A stretch of DNA of 64,000 nt from Ophioderma brevispina (GCA_023653785.1 JAMKCH010051542.1:62001-126000), one strand, 5' to 3'. Positions 43,073-54,524 are shown, counted from the first letter of the stretch. Made by a program: numbers and translations. Notes: generated by a model not told the origin, from the sequence alone.

Positions 43073-43554
43073 CTGTTGGCCCACATTAGACGATTTTATT
43101 ATAAGATTCGCACTCCCGACTATTCCTTTATATCATAATGGTCTATGGCGTATGTTGCTTATGATATAAAATACTGTTTCCGAAAAGCCTGGATTCTTTT
43201 AGGGGTGGGATACGGATTTTGTCAAAAGCGGACCTTTTCCCTTTTGGAGAAAGTAGATCATTTTTCAATAAGAAAAATCTGTGGGCTGCGAGTCTGCCGA
43301 TTTATAAACGATTGAAATAAATTTAGAATGATGAATTGACGAAGGAGTGGTTTAATACAGGACAAACAGATACTCACAAAATTACTGATTTTTGCTGCAA
43401 TCTTGTGGAATACTTGGGTCGGTCGTGGAGAGTGCTGAAAAGGTGCTATATACAACAGTTAAAGAACTCTTTTCAGTTCATTGAAGAACCTTACAGCGTT
43501 CCACTTCCATGTTGTTTAAAACCTGTTTTGCATGCACTTTTTTCTTAAAGTATA

Positions 43555-44034
43555 CTTTGAACGTACATTTCATAATTCTTTAGCACCTTCTGTTTTGATA
43601 GTTCGCTGGATGTCCTTGAGGAAAACTTATTCCCAAAATTAATTCAGTTGATTCCGATCTTACGGTTTGGGAGTTATGACCAAACACTTTGCATCACATT
43701 GTTTCAAGGGCCACTGTACTGTAATATTCGTTTACGAACAGAAAATAACAAAATGCAGATTTCTTACATTACAAATATGGGCAAGACTTCCATATGTAAC
43801 CCCCTCTCATATATTTACATGCAACATAAAATTTAAATTATTTTAGCTGTTTATTCCGTTTTTGATTAAACAAGGCCAAAATTAAAAAATAAACTTTGTA
43901 TCATGTAAATATATACGAGGGGGTACATATGGAAGTCTTTCCCAAATATGATCGATAAACGAGGCTAACGGTTTAGGCCTAAATGATGTAACATCTCGGG
44001 GGACGAGGTTGTGGAACACAAAATGCACCTTTAA
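43555..44034 (+). mobile_element. TTAA-bounded MITE, CATTTCGTGAT family, expanded by a nested foldback
   Basis: The left part has TTAAAG, ACATTTCATAATTCT, CACCTTCTGTTTTGAT, TTATTCCCAAAATT; the right part has GGGGGACGAGGTTGTGGAAC and AAATGCACCTTTAA. It is about 130 bases longer than its relatives because of the insertion at 43770-43951. Confidence 0.75.
43770..43951. mobile_element. Nested foldback inside the MITE
   Basis: ACAAATATGGGCAAGACTTC, CATATGTA and CCCCCTC are mirrored by GAGGGGGTACATATGGAAGT and CTTTCCCAAATATG, giving arms of about 55 bases and an AT-rich centre. It sits inside the MITE at 43555-44034 and is absent from its relatives. Confidence 0.75.
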
Positions 44035-46567
44035 ATTTATCAGAGTATAGACAGACCTTATCGAATGTCCTCATCACTATGGGATGTTTTTTCACGCATT
44101 TGGAGTAATTTCCACTCTTTGCCGTGGATTTCAATCTTATAGAGTGAATTTTTCACTCTCTTAGAGAGTTGGCAAGGGTTCGCCTTTTGTTTTGCATCAA
44201 GAATGAGAGTGTAGGCATATGCGTGTTTAAACAAATACATTATTTCAAAATGGTGGGAGTTTTGGGGGTTTTTTTGTACACGAGTATAGTTTGTGTATTT
44301 CTTTCAATTCAATTAAGTTATCACGTCAAATTAAAATGTTGCAATAGTTGCCGCGCGCATAAAATACGGGTAATGTGTCTTCCGTTGAAAACGAAACCAA
44401 ATAAGGGCTTCCTTTTTTAGATCGAATAGTACGTGCTTCAGAATCTGGGTTCCACAGGGAAAGAAACTTTAAGTCTTTTGTTCGGGTTTAACGAAGATTA
44501 AAATGTCTTGAAAGAATTTCACTCAACAGCAGGGGCAATTAAACACATTCAAAAGCTTTACGCACATTCGTTTCAATAAAATAGACAGTAAAGTTAACGT
44601 TAGTTTGAAATCTTAAAGTTAACATTTTATAATTAAATCTGTTGTTAATGCTGATGCCTATAAACACACACGTGAATCGACTGACAACAGAATTTCACAA
44701 CTTGTTTTGTCAGTATTGACAAATTCACACATCGCATACAATATCAGATACGGTTTGTGAAAATAGCCGGCTCGCTTATGATTTGCGAATGGGTATAATC
44801 TCTATGATCATGCCGACAAGCAGCGTTCCCTTGCGAATAGATTTCGCGTCCAATTGTAAAAGTATTATTAAAAAGTGTTTTCATTTATGTGATTTAATGT
44901 ATTGTTAAACGAGGGGATTCCGCAATGATAAATAAATTACACTTCTTAATTTACTCCGATCAGCCCGCGCCTGCCATTTTCATGTGTTGGAACAAACGCC
45001 TTCCAAATGCAACCGCAAATTAACAAACTTAAGTATGCACGAGTTATATAGCCAGCAGCCTAATGGCATTTTTCTATATTAGGTAGTAGTAGTATTATAG
45101 TGTTAGAATTCAATCTCCTTTGAAAAATCGTTTTAAATATAGCCTAGGATTGGAAGACAAAGGCATAATGAAAGCGATGACGACGACGGATGTAACGATG
45201 ACGGTAATGATGATTGGTGATGATGATTATGAAGGCTATGGGTCCATGAAACCATGTGTGGCCTTTTAATTAAATATTTGTGCTCCAGACCTGGGATTAT
45301 TATTTCCTTCACTAAATTAACACAATATTATTTTTATCCAGGAAATAGGCTGTGTCCCCCATGAAAGGAGTGCACATTTTTTCAGAAAATGAATAAAAAT
45401 GTCACTTCAATTTATTTCTATAATATCAGGCGGGACCAATGGATAGCCATAACCTCAACATGCTCAAGCTAAACAATGGGACTAACAATATTCAATAATC
45501 GGCCCGTAACCCTCACATTCTTTTACAGTTGGTCCATTGTTATTGTGCCCATGCAGTTGAACAAATTTCGACTGTTACGTCCTTGCTGTATGTGGTAATA
45601 GTGGAGCGGTTGGACTGCAACTTGTCGACAACCCATCCCCTCGTACAACAAAACGCAACCACTTCCATTCGAAAGAATAGTATAAATAATTTAAAAACTT
45701 ATGGTTGTGGTCAAAAAACTTTGTGGCAGGTGTTTTTTGAGTAAAAAAATCACGTTTTTTGGAGCTAAAACTTAAGAATATCAAGATTTTTAATTTCTTA
45801 CAAAACAATTTTTATCTCATGCGATACTATCAATCTCGGACATTTTAAGATTTCTGTTATACAATATATAAACTGGTCAGAATTTTTAGCCCCCAAATCA
45901 CCATTTCTTTTCCTAAAAAAAACTCCTTTTTAAATCACTGTCACCACAACGAGTATTAACCTGACCCTTATCAATGTATAAACCTATATCAATAACAAAA
46001 AGGATACCATAAAAATAGATTGTAATATTTTTACCTTAAAAAACTTTTTTTAAAAAAAAATAATTTCGCTTACTTTGCAGCCCCAAATTTCATTTTCGGC
46101 ATAGTAATCATCCCTGCCACCAATATTTCAACACAACCATCATTTTCTTAAATCTTATATTAGTTATCCTTCAAAAAAGGTGTTGTGTATTGTTGTACGG
46201 TGGGGAGGGGTAACTCGAAAACTAGAGCACTTTTCAAGGCTCGACCGCTCCGCTAAGTTCTTTCCTCGTTCCCGATAAAAGAAATCTTGATATTTCTACT
46301 GTGTGTTTCAATTACCTTTTGACCCTATAATTAATATTTTTTTCGGAAAGAAAAGTATGGACAAATTTATGAAAGAAAATCCATGGCAAGGCTGACCTAA
46401 TTTGTGCAGAACCTAAATCCACAAGTTAATGTCTTTAAAACCCTAACTTCTATTCAATTACCAAGAAAGGCAATGGTACTCAGGCGACCTACAGTTTTTA
46501 AAATCATGAGCGGGGGTGGAGTAGTTGCCCTTTATGCTATGGGAAAAAAACATAGTACTAGAGCTCA
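44035..46567. other. No gene recognised
   Basis: AT-rich with scattered short frames. Small inverted repeats occur at 44133-44168 (GAGTGAATTTTTCACTC) and a GATGACG-rich patch at 45176-45232. No transposon boundaries or splice-supported exons were found. Confidence 0.4.
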
Positions 46568-46916
46568 CAGGCCGTAGCCAGGGGGGGGGGGGTGCCGGGG
46601 GGTGTACGCACCCCCCCCCCAAAAAAATGACAATGTCCGCTTATGCTGTTGATAATGTCCGCTTGGCCATGTTAGGTCCGTGTTGTCAATTAAAGTTTGT
46701 GTTAAGGGTTGTGTGCATTTTATATTAATGCCAAGCAGCTGTTTAACCATCGTATTACGCCTTGCGTTGTTACTCCTTTTTCTTCCCTGCCCTTCCCCCC
46801 CCCCCCCGGCTCCTCCGAATTTTGGAGACGACGGTGAAAAATTTGGGGTCAAGTACGCAAAAGGTTCGCTTCTGGCTAAATCCTCACCCCCCGCAATAAA
46901 TTCCTGCTACGGGCCT
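46568..46916. mobile_element. hAT-like MITE with perfect 8-bp target duplication
   Basis: Termini CAGGCCGTAGCCAGG and CCTGCTACGGGCCT enclose G-run and C-run blocks. AGAGCTCA occurs at 46560-46567 and again at 46917-46924, a perfect 8-bp duplication, and the match extends two bases outward. The inside contains a GTGTACGCACCCC segment and no coding region. Confidence 0.85.
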
Positions 46917-46976
46917 AGAGCTCAATACGAGGAGGTTGTAGTGTAACCCGGGGTAGTAACACATGAAATACTTTTT

Positions 46977-47755
46977 AGTGGAGGAGATATGGTCCAAGTT
47001 ATGGCCTGGCCTTAAAGTTGAGTATAATATACAAATTTTTTTGCTGAACGTGATAGATAAAGGTGGGTGTAGAATTAGAATTTTGCCGGGTGCCCACCTT
47101 GCACCCTTCGGCGTTTTGAAGAAATCCAAGATGGCGTCGCCAAAATGATAATTATCTTTTTTCGCAAATACGTGAGATCACCAATAGACACGAAGGACTT
47201 ATGTGTTAGACACAATAAATTTATTTCTGATACTTTTAAAAGTTGTAACATGACGTCAATCAATATGGCAGCCAAAAACGTTAACATCTTCAAAAATACT
47301 TGACACAAACTTGTAATATTGACAGTCCTTCAAATCGAAATCAATGTGTCTATGACATTAGACATGTACCTTTGTCCTAACCATTTACAACATACATTTC
47401 AATTTGTTTAAAATGCGCCATAATCTATATCGAACTAACTGCGCAATTTGTCAAAATACCATAGGAATTACCTTTTGTTCATTATAATTGCAATCAATTT
47501 ATAATTTGACCCATTTTTATTTTCGGATACCTGTTATCACTGGTTATGATCATAGGTGCATTTCTAATTCTTCATTGACACAATCATTTAACTTTTAAGG
47601 TAATATTAATATTTGTGTCAATTATTTTTTGAAGATATTCACGTTTTTGGCCTGCCATATGATTGACTCATGGTACAACTTTAAAAGTATCCGTAAACAC
47701 ATTCATTGTTGTTCTACCACATAATCTACGTACTTCATGTTTATTTTACTCAACT
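46977..47755 (-). mobile_element. Long inverted-repeat element, truncated copy
   Basis: The left arm (46977-47370) and right arm (about 47570-47755) are reverse complements in blocks such as GTAACATGACGTCAATCAAT and TTGAAGAT. The unique centre contains ATCACTGGTTATGATCATAG, which appears reverse-complemented in the larger copy at 54525-55715. The right arm stops about 310 bases short of that copy's end, and about 190 bases are missing from the left arm. Confidence 0.8.
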
Positions 47756-48149
47756 GTACGGTCAGCATGAACGTTCTCGTCTGACTACATGAATCTTTTC
47801 ACAGTGTGGGCAGTAACACTGGACCCTCGACCTGTATACCCTGATGAGAAAAGATCCTAAGTGTTTTTATGTTGACTGTTGATGATCATTAGCTCTATTG
47901 TTTCGCTTGAGTTACGCGTAACATCTTGGTGTACTGGCAGTCTGGAAGATTTAGTTGACATTTTATTTATTTTTTTCTAATAATGTTGCACTCTTTTCAT
48001 TTGGGCCAGACTTTTCCTGATTTACATATTTTTTAAAATGTTAGTGATGGCCGACGACACGCTGCTTTCTTCATTAGGTGAAGGAGGAGAATAATGATGA
48101 TAATGATGATTTCCGTCATCACTAATATAAGGAGGAATAGGAGGAAGAA

Positions 48150-48159
48150 AATCATGATA

Positions 48160-48197
<38 letters not shown>

Positions 48198-48260
48198 ATG
48201 AGGAGGAGGAGAGGTACAGGAGGAAGAGGACAGGAATGGTGGTGGTGATGATGATGATGA
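48150..48260. repeat. (GAT)n microsatellite and GAGGAG-rich flank
   Basis: A run of about 16 GAT repeats at 48153-48197 is followed by GAGGAGGAG and a second GATGAT run at 48247-48260. Antisense frames give Ile or Ser homopolymers and are not genes. Confidence 0.95.
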
Positions 48261-48958
48261 CCCGGGGGGGGGCACTTGTATTTCAAGGTGGATACCATGC
48301 TCATATATGGCCTACGTACCCTAGCGCGTATTTCACTTGGCATGAGAAACACCCTAAGCACTCATTTTGGTTGATTTTGCTACCCTAAACAAGTACTTTG
48401 GGTTTGATTTTGCTACCCTTAAAGGTGCTTGTTCCGATTTATGTGTACTGTGTTCTCTACTTGATATGAGAACCTGGCACTTGCACATACACCCCCATCA
48501 AGTACCGTGGGAAACAAATTGCGGTTTTGATGCTAGACGCGATAATGCATTGTGCAACGCCCTATTCAATACTGCACTAATATTGATGGTTAACCACTAA
48601 AACGGCGTTTTTTTTGTTTATATCTTGGGAATGAAATGGATTTGAGGGCTCAAATTTCAGGACGACAATGAGAAAAATACGGCCTTTCATCTGACATCAA
48701 AATTGATACTACTTCCGGGTAAATAAGGGGTCCCAAAGACGATCGGAACACGCCCCTTTAACAAGTGTTTTGGTTTAATTTTACTATCCTAAACAAGTAA
48801 TTTGCATGACAGTTTAAAAATACACCCTTAAAACAAGTACTTTGACAATATTTTGCTACCCTAAATGAGTATGTTTATAAAATGTGCATTTAACTAGTCT
48901 CTTAATCCTAAAAGAGCCGGGCTTTTTGGACCCATCTCACCGCCGGGGGGGTGCGCCC
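48261..48958. repeat. G-rich-ended dispersed repeat containing a 32-bp minisatellite
   Basis: It starts CCCGGGGGGGGCACTTGTAT and ends ACCGCCGGGGGGG. Inside, units of about 32 bp (ACAAGTACTTTG, TTTGATTTTGCTACCCTAAA) recur on both sides of the MITE at 48419-48761, which has interrupted the array. Confidence 0.65.
48419..48761 (-). mobile_element. TTAA-bounded MITE, family with GTCCCGATCG end, copy 2
   Basis: Termini TTAAAGGTGCTTGTTCCGAT and GATCGGAACACGCCCCTTTA followed by A. It has the same length (343 bases) as the copy at 8598-8940, in the opposite orientation, and is inserted into the minisatellite of the surrounding repeat. Confidence 0.85.
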
Positions 48959-48967
48959 CCCTATATA

Positions 48968-49342
48968 CAGTGGCGTGCCGAGGCAGTCGATTCAGAGGGG
49001 GCAACATTTCCAAGTCGTCCCGCCAGAGGGGGCAAAATTCATATGTCGTCCCGGTGAATTACTACAATTAAGTCTGAAATGCGCGCATTAATTTTTCCAA
49101 ATTTAGGCTGAAATTGGTCAAAATTTACCGAAAAAGAGGGGTGAAAATGCATATTTGGTCCATATCGTCCCGCTTTTTCGAGCCAGAAAGTACAAACATA
49201 CCTTGTGCGATGTTACAGTGACGTCAAACATGACGTCATGCAAAAATGCAGAAAATCTACAAAATCGCAAAATTCAGGGTTTTTCGCCATTTTTTCAAGC
49301 AAAGGTTGGATTTTTTGGCCATGATGTATGTCAAAAATATGC
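48968..49342 (+). mobile_element. hAT-like element, left end only
   Basis: CAGTGGCGTGCCGAGGCAG is followed by repeated GAGGGGGCAA / GTCCCG blocks, as in other G-rich hAT-like short elements. No right end is found. The sequence stops at the left junction of duplication B (49343), so the duplication event probably truncated it. Confidence 0.5.
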
Positions 49343-50943
49343 GCGAGATCATAAACTTTATACACGCTTTATTCCATTGAACACTGAAGCAGATAATGTC
49401 ACATACCCAGATGGTTCTAACCCAAATAGTTTGTTACCTGCATCTTCGTCGCCCATGCTTTATATTTGAAATAATACAGCACACTAAAATCATTTCGTAA
49501 TCTTGTGACAGTTATTTGTGTGTTTATTTAACACTTTTTTCGACACACTCCAGAATATTTCAAACATTCTCTGACTATATTGTAGGAGTGCATTAAAAGG
49601 TCAATACTGCAGCTAGCTAATCACATATACTTCATCGTTCGTAAATACATGCATTAAGTTATAATTATTATGTCACGCTTTGCTTGTGAACATTACACCG
49701 TAAATATAATACCATCAGAAAATTTGGCCTTCCTTGTTTTTTAAAGACACGTCCAGAGCAGCCTTTACACCGAGCCGTCTTTTCCTCCTCGCACAATGCT
49801 ATCTACGGTAGATATAACAAACTGTCAGCTGAGATACTCGGCAACATCAAAGTTGCACTTGATATATTGCCTAAGTATACATTAAAGTCATTCCGGCACT
49901 TTGTAAATAGCGCAAAATTAGGTCGGGTATATATAAAGCAAGGGAGACTTGGTTTGTGGATATCGAAAAAAAATGTGAAATAAAATATTTTGTTGGGTAA
50001 CTGGTTATTAAAACGATTTCGGTGGAAATGCATCAGGTACATACGTATAGAGCCTACGTGATTACATGTAGCTGTTTACAATTTTAAAAATAAGCTTATA
50101 CAACTACTGGGATCGTGGGACTAATAGATGTGTTATTGCTCAAATGATTTATGGTACGTTTTAATCAACCTAGCGCATGAAGGCTTCAGTTATACAAAGG
50201 TTCACGAAGTCGTATCATAAAAATAAAAGAACTATTACCGATCCCGGCCTGCACGTACACTGTCCGAATTTTAAAAACTCTAATGCCCCCCAACATTTTA
50301 AGTTTTTATCTCTTTTCAGTCAAGGGTCAGTAACATCTTGATTTATGTTCTCGTTTCTATTTTGTATGACTTATCTCCCACTGCACTGGTCTCAGCGGAT
50401 TTCCTAAATTCTAAAACCTCGTGCTGTTATTTCCTTCGCGAACATTCATAAGTTAACTATCGTGTCAAAAAGAGAGGCTTCATTTGACACACTGTATCCC
50501 TCGCCGTTTTGTCTGTATGCGTGGTGCATGAATTGACCGCTTTTCACATCCTTCAAATGTAAAATCACGACCATTGAAAGTGAACTTATTGGCTACTTTT
50601 AATCTAATTAGTTGCAAAATGTCACTTGTCGACTGAAAGTACAGTGAATCGTTTACTTTCTTATTAAACAATCGGTTTATTCTGAACAATTTTGAAAGGA
50701 CAACGACGAGGTCGCAGTCGTTTAAGGCCACATGATTTTTTGTAATTGGCACTGTTTTGTACAGATTGGAGGGTAAAATTTGGTTATGAAATGTCAGTGT
50801 CTTGATGTATGTATTTATGGCAGAATATGTGTATGTCTGTCATTTGGTCTACAATAAACCCCAAAGTTATATTAAAAATGTGACCGTGTTGTATATTTTC
50901 AAACCGGATTAGACAACGAGAGATAGTAATATACAATAGCCAT

Positions 50944-51236
50944 TTAAAGGTCCAGGACATGGCAATAGAATTGATGTAGTTTGTGTCAAGGTCTTCAAGG
51001 AGGACCAGAAAGCATTCATATTTGGGTTGGTATGATATCATTTGTGGACAATGATTTTTCAGGAGTAAAAAAAAATTCCAGGTGACTGTGTGAATCGATT
51101 AATGAACTGACTGAAAATCAATTAGAGTCACAATTGATGTCACTGGTAGTGAGTTCTTTCTGACCCTGTTTATTGGAAGGAATGCCCCAGAAAAGATTTG
51201 GAGTATGTTTATCATCTCATTTCCTGGTACCTTTAA
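50944..51236. mobile_element. TTAA-bounded MITE (GGTCCCAGGAAATG family), in copy B
   Basis: The counterpart of 37519-37787, with an extra 30 bases or so before the right end TTTCCTGGTACCTTTAA. It shares TTAA at 51233-51236 with the following element. Confidence 0.75.
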
Positions 51237-51552
51237 AGGGGTATTTCGTGATCCGCAGCGTCTTCTCTTCGACTTAACTGAAATAAAAGTTCAAATTTTG
51301 TATCTTCTGAATCGTTAGCCTTAGGATAGGCGCGTGTGTGTGTGGGGTGTTTTTTTTTTTTTTTTTTTTTTTTAATTTAAGAAATTCACAATTGTATGTA
51401 TTATCTGTGTAAAACGGACAGAATTAGAGCACTGTGATCTATGGAATCCTTTTGGATTTGCTCACTAATGAATAAGTTCTTCTCAAGGATCTCGAGCACG
51501 TCTAGTGAACCATAAATAAATACAGAAGGTGCTAGCCATAAAATGCACCCCT
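51233..51552 (-). mobile_element. TTAA-bounded MITE, CATTTCGTGAT family, in copy B
   Basis: The counterpart of 37784-38137, starting TTAAAGGGGTATTTCGTGAT. Its central region contains a T run of about 23 bases at 51351-51373 in place of the segment with CGATCGTCTCTGCAAG seen in copy A. Confidence 0.75.
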
Positions 51553-51754
51553 AAAGGACTAATATTATTAGGCCATGCATCTCAATTTAACACAAAAAAC
51601 GCCCTATTTTTTCTCTGCCAATATAGTGCAAAGATTAGAAAGACAAAATTAGTCACATATAAGCTCTCAACGGCTTGTAAAAGTTTATTTTGGAAATATA
51701 GTGAATTGACTTGCATGATGTTTTGTATTATGCACGGCATAAAGATATCCATTC

Positions 51755-52065
51755 ACAGTGAGACTGACCAATAATTTTCATCATTCATTTATACATTCAT
51801 TTCCTGCTGAAAAGTACAATTTTATTATTCATGACATAATTATATTATCAAAGAAACTCCTCGATTGTTTTATTTGTTTAAAAAATAAGAGATATACCAT
51901 TCACAGTTGAGACTGACAATTAATTTCATTATTTATACATTCATTTCCTGCTGAAAAGTACAATTTTATTATTCATGAAACTAATTATATTATCAAAGAA
52001 ACTCCTCGATTGGTTATTTGTTCTAAAAAAAAATAAGAGATATACCATTCACAGTTGAGACTGAC
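51755..52065. repeat. Tandem repeat of about 145 bp in copy B
   Basis: Two complete units plus flank with ATTCACAG-TGAGACTGAC, CATTTCCTGCTGAAAAGTAC and AAAGAAACTCCTCGATTG. Copy A carries about half a unit less. Confidence 0.75.
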
Positions 52066-52632
52066 AATAATTTGTCCACGAGCAAGTGAAAGAGCAGAAA
52101 ATATCTCTGCTTGCCGAATCTCTGAACGTGTCCAGATTTGCCAAGATTGTTCCATCGTGCCAACCGGTATGCCTACTGTCTTTTTTCCAAACCTCAATAT
52201 CTGTTATCAATTCGTTGCAATATCGCATGTACACAATGCAAGGAATCAAATAACACTTTCCTCTATAGCGTTCATCATGTTCATCGGAAAGGTCACTCGA
52301 GGCAATGTCTAGAAAAAGAGCCCTAATCATAGCAATATATACATCATGATATCATCCATTTTCCGACTCCTTTCAACACTAATAAAACCCTTAAGGCTAC
52401 AGAGAGCATCACTATACAATAATTGGACATGAAAAATGATTGAACTTGAACTGTTGAACAAATCAAAATCTTCAGTTTGCTAGAGAAATCTCCATAATAG
52501 TTTGGCTGCCCCGAGGAACTTAGAAAGGTCCTTAACCGCCTCAATAAATCCTTAGATTGCTAAAGGATAGTCGACGTAAAGTTAGTTTTTAAAATACAGT
52601 CAAATCCTAAACCAAATTCAAAGCCCAAGCGC

Positions 52633-52843
52633 CAGTGGGCGATCGGGCATGCCCGCTCGAGGGGGGCAAATTTCCCAGTCCTGGGAAATTTTCCCTCTCA
52701 GGGGGTCACAAAGGACAATTTTCCCAGTACAGAGGGCTAAAAAAAACGGCTGATTAGGCATGATTTTTGCATTTTTCCCCGGCCCAAAGTCGTCAGGGGG
52801 GCAACCTGACTCCCCTGCCCCCCCCCCCCCCGTTACGCCAATG
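52633..52843. mobile_element. hAT-like MITE present only in duplication B
   Basis: Termini CAGTGGGCGATCGGG and CCCGTTACGCCAATG enclose G- and C-rich sequence. The flanks CCAAGCGC and CAAAGCGG match at six of eight positions, fitting a decayed 8-bp duplication. In copy A the corresponding site (after GCCCAAGCGC near 39080) is uninterrupted, so the insertion followed the duplication. Confidence 0.75.
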
Positions 52844-52869
52844 CAAAGCGGCAATTCTTTGAGCCATAG

Positions 52870-54515
52870 CTGAGTTTACGCAAGTGAAAAAACAACATAA
52901 AAATAAAACGCATAAAAAGAGTAAAAGCAAATTCTGATCACAAACATTGATCTGTTGAGCGAGGACACACAAAATGCCAAAGCAATAAAACAACAGCCAA
53001 ATTAAGCAATAGACAAATCCACATCACGGCTAAAACAAAAGCCAAAAGTAATTGCAATATAAAGCAACAAAACAATAGGCCCTAGTATAGGCTAAGCCCT
53101 ATCAGGATCACAAGCACTGACACTCGAACATGATATGATACACAAAGCTAAAGCAGTTCAAAGCGGACCGAGCTCAAAACTACGCCAATTCAGCCAGGTA
53201 CGAAGTCATTTGATCCACAGCCACACCGTAGCCACAGCCGAAGGACAAAGCTAAAGCCGTAGACTAAGCTCGGCCTCCGCAGGGGCAACACACAACCGAA
53301 ACCATGCCCACAGGCAAGCACCCTAAAGTCAAAGCCAAACACAGCCATAATCAAAGCTAAAGCCAGAAACCAACGCAAAGCTAATGCCAAAAAGTAATCG
53401 CAATACACTGAAGGAAAATCAAAAGCATAGCACAATGGAATCACAAGTAGATAGAAGCAAAAGCAAGGTTAAAAGGGTATAACAAAGCCAAAAAAGCCCA
53501 GGCCAAAGCAAAGCCAAAGTCCAACCCCAAGGTCACAGCCAAAGCCACAACTGTGGCCAAAAGCCAAGTCAAAGCCACATCCAAATCCCTAAAGTTAAAG
53601 CCAAGGCCAAAGACACAGCCAAAGTCCAACGCCAAAGGCTAGCCAAAGACATGCACGGCTAAAGCTATAAAGCCAAAGGGAAAAACCAAACAAACAACCA
53701 AAGCTAACAAAAAAGGTTAAAAGCCAAGTCGAAACCAAAGCCACAGTCTAAGCTTAATTCCAAGTCGAAGCCGAAACCGAAGCCACAGTCACAGCTAATG
53801 CTAAGTACAAAGCCAAAGTCAAAGCTATTAAGTTGTTAAACCAAGGCTACAGGCCAACAGCAACAGACAAACACAAAAAAGACTCAAGCCAAAGTCAACG
53901 CCGAAGGGCAAAGCCAAAGCCAAAGCAAAGCATCGGCCAAAGCCAAAACCAAGAAAAGGACAAGCCACAACGAAGCGAAAACCAGAGCTACAGCCAAAGC
54001 CAAATCCAAAGTCAAAGCCAAAGCCCATAGTCAAAGCCAAAGCCAAAAGAAAAGGCTAAAGCTACGCAAGGCTAAGTAAAGCCAAGCCAAAGCCAACACA
54101 CAGCCTAAAGCCAAATCCAACGACAAGGCCAAAGCTCCAAACAAAGCCAAAAAAACCCAGCCTAAGTCAAAGGCGAAAACGAAACCGAAGCAAAGACACA
54201 GCTAATCCAAGTTCTAAAGCCACAAAGTCAACGCTATTGCGCTATTAACCAAAAGCCACCCGTGCCCCAGCCAAAGCCAAAACAACGCCAAAACCATAAG
54301 ATCAGGCCAAAGTTAAAATCAAGTTAAAAGCAAAAAAACCAACGCCCCAAAAGTGCAACACCAAAAGCCAAAACACCAAAGAACAGCCAAAGCCACAACC
54401 GAAGCCGAAACCAAAGCCAAAGCTAAAAACTAAAAACTAAACCCAAAACCAAACCAAAACAAAGTCAGCAAAACCAAAGCCAAAACCAAACCAAAACCAA
54501 AGCCAAAGGCCAGTA
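52870..54515. repeat. AAAGCC hexamer satellite, block B
   Basis: Imperfect (AAAGCC)n with CACAGCC variants, about 1.6 kb, homologous to 39060-40300 and sharing anchors such as CATAATCAAAGCTAAAGC. Antisense open frames of 64-84 codons are repeat artefacts. Confidence 0.9.
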
Positions 54516-54524
54516 GTCGGGTGG

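Larger units (their letters stand above)
40526..43222 (+). repeat. Repeat copy with 1.95-kb insertion; partner at 63234-64000
   Basis: The ends of this interval (40526-40675 and 42629-43222) match 63234-64000 continuously, including ATATCTAGCATTCT, GTGGCTTACGCAAGGGAG, GTCCAGTCACCTT, AAGCCGGTGGAGGCTCGGTA and later blocks. The partner lacks 40676-42628. That segment is therefore either an insertion here or a deletion there. It contains a foldback element, a 117-bp tandem repeat and a strong hairpin at its right edge. Confidence 0.8.
49343..54515 (+). repeat. Segmental duplication, copy B
   Basis: Direct copy of 35926-40300 beginning at the same GCGAGATCATAAAC block. It is longer than copy A because of a hAT-like insertion at 52633-52843, an extra segment of about 200 bases at 52880-53160 and a longer satellite. 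Many one-base differences separate the copies, so no open frame is conserved between them, which argues against a coding function. Confidence 0.9.

Noticed and set aside
48033..48361. Antisense frames with Ile and Ser/His homopolymers
   Set aside because: They are translations of the GAT microsatellite and its flank.
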